DNA of 47,453 bases from Leucosporidium creatinivorum (taxonomy: Eukaryota; Basidiomycota; Microbotryomycetes; Leucosporidiales; Leucosporidiaceae), in NCBI GenBank assembly GCA_001600635.1, contig BCKL01000018.1:1-47453 (forward strand). Direction: 5' to 3'. Position numbers and translations under genes: made by a program. This document shows, piece after piece, positions 42,274-47,453 of the stretch (the first letter of the stretch is position 1; every line of letters starts with the position of its first letter). Under the pieces are notes generated by a model, which did no database searches, had not been told where the DNA came from, and worked only from the letters and a program-made list of their open reading frames with translations.

Positions 42274-44755
42274 ATGCATCACAAACGGCGACGGTCGTCG
42301 TCCATATCATCAGCGTCGTCCTGGTCCAGCGGGAGCTCCTCAGCGCACTCCAGCTCTCCCTCGAGGGGCAGTTCGAGCAGTGCATCGTCCTCGAGCTCGA
42401 GCGGGTCAGATTCTCGAGGCAGCTCGACTGATGAGGATGAGAAGAGGCGACACAAAGAAGGAAGGAAGCATCACCACCATCGTCGTGCTCGGCGGAGGGA
42501 AAGTTCCAAAGAGCGCCGAAGGGGGAGAAGGCGGGAGCACAGGAAACACCGAAGGCGGCGACATCATCATCACCACGGCGAGGAAGATGTGAGCTCAGGT
42601 CTTAGCGTCGTAAACCTTCACCGCTCACCGTCGCGTCTGTGCAGCCGCCGAGTTCGGGGATGAGCACCACGCTGCTCTGGGGTCTCGTAGCCCTGCTCGT
42701 CGTCCTCGGCGCCGTCGTGGTGACCTTCATCGTCATTGGCAGTACTTGCCTTTGCATCTCTACCCCTACCCCCACTCGCTGACCGCTCCCTCGGCGCAGA
42801 AACCAGTTCTACCTCCCCCTCCTCAACCTCGGCCGGCCTCTCCGACACCATATCGGGTCCTCGCACCACCTCGGGAGCTGGGACCAATCCTACTGGTGGA
42901 GCGGCACCTACGGCCGCCGCCTCGGGAGCCGCCTCTTCGCTCGCTGCCCTCAGCTCCATGACCGCCGCCTCGGTCCCAACTCTGCCAATGCCGACAGCTG
43001 CCATCTCGGATCCCAATGCGTTGCGTCATAGCTATTAGTAGCACAAACGAGTATCACTGACCTATAAACACCCACAGCACTCTGGCCTACATCAAATCGG
43101 ACTGGAGCTGGGTCGGCGGCGGCTCGAACTCGCTCACCTTCATCGAGGATCCTTTCGGCGGTTCGTGAAGCGCACCGAGCGTCGTTAGATACAATTGAAC
43201 TGATTCGCTCTTTTCCAACTCGTCTCCACTCCTCGCAGGCTCAGAAATCGTCTTCGCCGTCGAATACCCGAAGGGCAGCTACTCGGGCAGCAAGGGAGTC
43301 GGAGGAGGAGTCGGCTCGATGCATCTCGATGTTTTTGGCGATGCTGCACCGAATCGGTCCATCGTCAGCTACGATGTACGTCGAGAGTCACGCTTTGTCG
43401 CAGCTTTCTCCTGAGCTGACTCTCCTCTCCCGAGCAGCTGGCGTTCAGCAAGGACTTCAACTTCATGGCTGGTGAGCTTCATACTCTTCCCTTTTCCTAT
43501 TCTATCATTTTGCTGACCGATCCCTGCCCTGCCCAGGCGGCAAGCTCCCTGGACGTAAGCCTCTAGATCTCGGCGCTGCCTGTTTCGCACTTCGCTGACT
43601 TTCGAGTTGACCCATAGTGTACGGCGGAAACCGAGCAGGTAGCTATCATATGTTTGATTCAACTTGCCGTTGCTGGACTAACTCGATCCTCGCCTACAGA
43701 CCACTGCACCGGCGGCCGAATGACCACCGCCTGCTTTTCGCTTCGTCGTCAGTTCGTTCTGCTTGGTTGCGTCTCTACCAGATTACTGACGCTCCGAGTC
43801 GATTTTTAGTAATGTGGAGGACTAATGGGGCGGGAGAAGGTGCGTTTTGTCGATCCCATCCGCGCCGAGCCCGGCTGACATCTCCTCCTCGCTTTCTCGA
43901 GTCTGCAGTCTACGGTGCGCACCTCTTACCGTTCTCTCCCTCTTGAGCTCTACTCACCTACCATGTCCATCACAGGCTACATCCCAACCGCGCCTTCGCA
44001 GTGCGGTCAAGGCAAATGGCTCTGCCACGCTGGAAGTGCGCCGCGGCCATCTTTGCTGTTCACCTCCCTGCATCTCTGACCTTGTTCCTCGATTCTCACA
44101 GACGCCATCTCCATGGAACGAGGTTCATTCACGTTCCGCCCCGGCCAATGGCAGACCGTTACCGAGGTCGCCGTATTGAACTCGGACCCGAAGGAGGATG
44201 GAACAGTCGCCAATGGCGAGCTGAGCGTGTACTTTAACAACGTGTTGGCGTTCTCCTCGTCCGAGGTTGTCTTTCGGACCAACGGTAGCGTCACTTTCAG
44301 CAGCTTCTTGATCAGCTCGTGAGTTTGCTTTCGCACGCCGTCGGACTCGTTCGACTCGCTGACGCTCCTTCCTCTCCTCGTATTTTTCCCGCGCCCGCTC
44401 ACGCTCCACCACTCGAATTTTCACTTCTACCTCTCCTCCCTTTCTGCCCGTCCTGTTCCCATTCCCGTTCTCCTTCCCTCCTCGCTCCTCGTCGGTCGCG
44501 TCTCCTCCGTCAGCTTCTTCGGCGGCAGCACGCCCAACTACGAGTCCCAAGGCGGCTTCAGCTACTACAAAAACTTCCAAGTGGGTCCATTTCTGCGTCG
44601 ACTTCTTCGAAAGCTCGAGCATATCACTCTCTCGGCGTCGAGCTGACTCGCTTCCTCCATCTCGGCGGTAGTTCTTCGCCGGCAGCGATCCATCCAGCGC
44701 CAGTGGAGAGACTATCGCAGCTAAAGTGAACGGTTCCGCGAGTGATGATAGCTAG
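42274..44755 (+). CDS. Type II membrane protein with PL14-like polysaccharide lyase domain
   Basis: The lumenal domain resembles fungal polysaccharide lyase family 14 proteins, whose characterised relatives cleave glucuronic-acid or alginate-type polymers. Blocks seen: SWVGGGSNSLTFIEDPFGGS, VFAVEYPKGSYSG, FNFMAGGKLPGLYGG, HCTGGRMTTACFS, MWRTNGAGE-VYGYIP, ISMERGSFTFRPGQWQTV, EVAVLNSD, FSSFLISSFFGGS and FSYYKNFQFFAGS. Exon 1 (42274-42588, 105 residues) is cytosolic: a Ser-rich start, then a very basic segment with His and Arg runs. Exon 2 begins PPSSGMSTTLLWGLVALL and carries one membrane segment; a Ser/Thr/Ala-rich stalk leads to the lyase domain. About ten introns. The catalytic residues of PL14 cannot be checked without alignment. 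A role in cell-wall or capsule glycan remodelling is plausible. Stop 44753-44755. Confidence 0.8.
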
Positions 44756-45050
44756 AATGTTGTAGTGTATCTCTATCGCTCTCAGACGTCCTCTGCAGCT
44801 CGGCGCTGAGAATCTCGCACGCGCCGCCGAGAACTGGTTCGACAAGCAAAGCTGACTGTTTCACTAGGCCTACAAGAGCTACTGCAAGATCAGAGGAGTC
44901 CCTATCACTGTTTCTCTTCCCGACTCCATCGAAGCCCACCACTCAAGCCCTGTCGGCTCGCCCTCGCCGTCGCCCCACACCGAATCGCTCGTCAGTCCAC
45001 GAACGCCGGCCCGTCCATCTTCTTCAGTAACCACCAGAGGGATCACATTC
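44756..45050. other. Convergent 3' region, PL14-like / proline-rich gene
   Basis: 295 bases between two stop codons with no recognisable feature. Confidence 0.4.
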
Positions 45051-47248
45051 TCACAATCCAGCCCCATCCGACTCGTCTTGCACGCTCTGCAACCCTGTCC
45101 CTCCACCCTCCTCCGAGTCCGAATCGACGCCTGAGCGCCGAAGGCCACGCGACAGCGTGTAAGCCGATGACGGCTCGAGCACGACTGCACCAGCGCTCTG
45201 CGCATAATCCTCCGTGTTGGAAGCAGTGAGAGGGCGAGAAGGTGGGAGGAGGGTGGAGGAGCAGTGCTCTGCGAGGGGTGTGAAGTCAGCGAGAGGATCG
45301 CCGATATGAGGCGAAGAAAATTACTCACCAAGCTTGATGGGAGTGTGATTAGCTGATAACGCTGTTGCTAGTCGGTGGCCAAGGGTGAGCTCGATCTCGG
45401 CGCAGAGTTGCAAAAGAACCCACCCTCCATCGCCGAAAGCTGATCGTCCTCATCGTTCTCGCCCGTCAAGTCCACCATACCAATCGGCAGAAAACTTTTC
45501 AATCGATTCGGAGCCACCGAGTTCCCTGGGTAAGCAGTGTCAGCTACGACTCGTTTGGGCAGCGAGCGGCGTCGCCAACTCACGCTCATCCGCCTTCATC
45601 CCATGCAACCTCGCTCCTCTTCCCTTGATCACCGAGACAGAGTCCGAACTCTTGCTCGACTCCTCCTTCTTCGTCACGTTGACGATGGCTTCAGCGGAAC
45701 GAGGCTCGGAGCGACAGTCGAAAGGCGAGTCGACGGCGCGGGAAGGATTGGCGAGGACGATGGGCGGGTGTTGCTGCTGATGGTGAGGGACGTTGGTAGC
45801 CTCCGTGTCAAACGCACTGATCTCACTGCTGTTCTTGGCGGTGGAGGAGATGATGATGGGCGCCGTCGCGGAGTTGTTGCTGGGCTTCGGCGGAGCAGGG
45901 TGAGAGGGAGGCGAGACGCTGCGGCCGTGCCGAGCCACCGATCCCGCGGGACGATCTTACACAAGGGAAGGTCAGGCTCTGTTGAGGCTCTACAGCCCTC
46001 GGCGGCCATACTCACCCATCCCGTCTCCCTTCGCCGCCGAGCCAACTTCCTGCGCCCCCTTCGCCGCAGCTTCCTCCCCCGTGAGCTCCACTAGCTTCCT
46101 CCCCTCCCCGCACATCCCTCCGTCTGTAGCCCTCACGCTCGAATCGCGTACTGCTGTGCTCGGAGGCTCGGTAGGGACAGAAGGGGGCCGAGTGTGAGGT
46201 CGTTGAGGCAGCGTCGAGATGTCGCGGAGGGCGCGAGGTGCGGTTGGAGGGGGCTTGGAAGTGAGAAGTTGGTCATGAGCGGGGGATAGGGAGGGAGCGG
46301 AGCGTTTGAGCATGGCGCGAGGGGCGGTGGGAACGCCGGTGAAGTCGAGTAAGCGAGTGGTGGGAGGGGGAGGAAGGTTCGGCGGAGGCGGACGGTCGTC
46401 GTTGACCGGCGATAAGCTCGGAGCCTCTTCGTTGGACGGCACGAGAGAAGAGATGATGATCCGGCTCGTGTCGGTAGAAGGGGTGGGGTCGAGCGGTTTG
46501 GAGAGAGTGGAGAGGAGCCCTGCAGTGCAAGGAAGTTCGATGGGGGAAGACGGCGGTGGAGGAGAAGGCGAATGGAGTCGTCTTCCTTCTCCCTCGGGAC
46601 CTTCAGCACCAGTACCTTCCTCCCCCATCTTCTCCTCCTCTGCGACCTCCCCGACCGCTCCCTGCTGCGCCGGCTCGGCCATCTTCTCTCCCTCGACCTC
46701 GACCGTCTTCTTCTCCGACTCCACCTCCTCCTCGATATCCATCTCATCATCCTCATCTTCCCACTCAATCTCGCCACCCCCTACTAATCCGCTCTCGAAC
46801 CCCCATGATCTCCCCCCTCCTCCTCCCGCGCTATTGGGCGAGTCCTCCGGCGTCGCGAGTCCCGTTACGGCTCGAGTCGTGCCTGTAGTCTCCGGCTGAG
46901 TCGCCAGGATGGTTTTGGACTGAGTATGTGTGAGGCTCGAGGTGGGCTGAGCGTGCTGGACGCGAGGAGCGAAGCTGAAAGGAAGGTGAGGTTCTTCGGG
47001 CGAGGGGTAGGGCGAGAAGTTCGGCGCGTTGGCGGGGTAGATGGGTTGAGGATGGTGTAGGAGAGGGAAAGGGTGGAAGTGGGTGGAAGGGAGAGGGTAA
47101 GATTGAAGCTCCGGGTGCGCCGAGGCGCCTGGGCGAAGGTGCAGGCTGGCCGTCGCTGCTAGCGCCGGCGGCGGGAGGTCCAATCTCGTTGAAGCCGTTC
47201 ACGACGCGAGGCGGGAGATGTAGCTGAATTGGGCGGCCTGCCGTACAT
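45051..47248 (-). CDS. Proline-rich acidic protein, unknown function
   Basis: No family is recognised. The main exon (ending near 46013) encodes a long disordered protein: Pro/His-rich (SYPLPSTHFHPFPLLHHPQ), then a strongly acidic block (EIEWEDEDDEMDIEEEVE), then Pro/Ser-rich segments with LLDFTGVPTAPRAMLKR and a similar TAPRALRD. Three further exons follow: RPAGSVARHGRSVSPPSHPA to MKADE, then NSVAPNRLKSFLPIGMVDLT to LSAME, then a tail (ASNTEDYAQSAGAVV, VDSDSEEGGG) ending DGAGL-stop at 45051-45053. The start is uncertain: the main frame has no early ATG. The nearest candidate is ATG 47248 (MYGRPPNSATSPASR), needing a 47-base intron to reach the main frame. Total about 540 residues. Confidence 0.55.
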
Positions 47249-47258
47249 TTCGATGAGC

Positions 47259-47287
47259 TGATAAAAACTACAAGTTGATAAAAACTA
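47259..47287. repeat. TGATAAAAACTA direct repeat upstream of the proline-rich gene
   Basis: Two identical 12-base copies, 47259-47270 and 47276-47287, with period 17, immediately upstream of the candidate start. In an otherwise GC-rich region this AT-rich pair is conspicuous and may mark the promoter core; on the gene's strand it reads TAGTTTTTATCA. Confidence 0.5.
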
Positions 47288-47453
47288 TACGGAGGGCCAG
47301 TGAAACCTGCCCCTGCAGGGAAACTGTCCGCCCCGTGGTCAACGAGAGTAGCCGAGACGAGAAGGGGAGCGAGACTGAGAAGGGGAGATGAGACCGAGCC
47401 AAGGGAGAGAGAGCCGAGAGGCGAAGGAAGTGTGAGATAAAGAGAGAAAAGAA
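47288..47453 (-). promoter_or_regulatory. Upstream region of the proline-rich gene to window end
   Basis: 166 bases, purine-rich from 47340 onward on the plus strand (GAGA and AGGGGAG words), so pyrimidine-rich in the direction of the proline-rich gene. Probably promoter or leader sequence; no gene is visible. Confidence 0.35.

Noticed and set aside
44879-45331. Separate minus-strand gene of 150 residues
   Set aside because: The same DNA in the neighbouring frame forms the last exon of the proline-rich gene, with consistent phase and a Ser/Asp-rich end. The 150-residue frame lacks features.

Overview
This is nuclear DNA from a fungus, most likely a basidiomycete yeast of the Pucciniomycotina (Rhodotorula, Sporobolomyces or Leucosporidium type). 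The signs are GC-rich, intron-dense genes on both strands, mostly 55-80 base introns with GTGAGT-like donors, a CTGAC branch site and a C/T-AG acceptor, and tight spacing. The lineage is inferred from gene structure and protein resemblance; no database was searched. I saw no tRNA, rRNA, CRISPR array, transposon or virus-derived element.

I read eighteen protein genes. Left third (1-18.6 kb): VTS1 (SAM-domain RNA binder), COA6 (cytochrome c oxidase assembly), a MAT2B/RmlD-type reductase, DPP3 (M49 dipeptidyl peptidase III), a small unknown basic protein, a one-polypeptide fusion of a zinc-type macrodomain with a class M sirtuin, an Efm2-like lysine methyltransferase, and SLX1 nuclease with an unusually long tail. 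Middle (18.8-32.4 kb): two divergently transcribed membrane proteins of unknown function that share a layout and may be old paralogues, a full-length ABCB multidrug-type transporter with more than twenty introns, and an Ala-rich protein with three YLP repeats. Right third (33-47.2 kb): the SNARE TLG1, a DUF1996 protein anchored by a C-terminal membrane segment, a coactosin, an RRM-like plus WW protein, a type II membrane protein with a PL14-like lyase domain, and a proline-rich acidic unknown.

The genes do not form one pathway; this is ordinary fungal gene order with several divergent promoters and convergent ends. The most notable single gene is the macrodomain-SirTM fusion: bacteria use separate neighbouring genes of these families to write and erase ADP-ribose on a lipoyl-carrier protein, and here both catalytic types sit in one protein. 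A second theme is splicing: exons of 6, 8, 12, 15 and 18 bases restore conserved protein motifs exactly, one GC-AG intron is needed to read SLX1, and a TCGGCG/CGCCGA word recurs inside introns close to the branch site.
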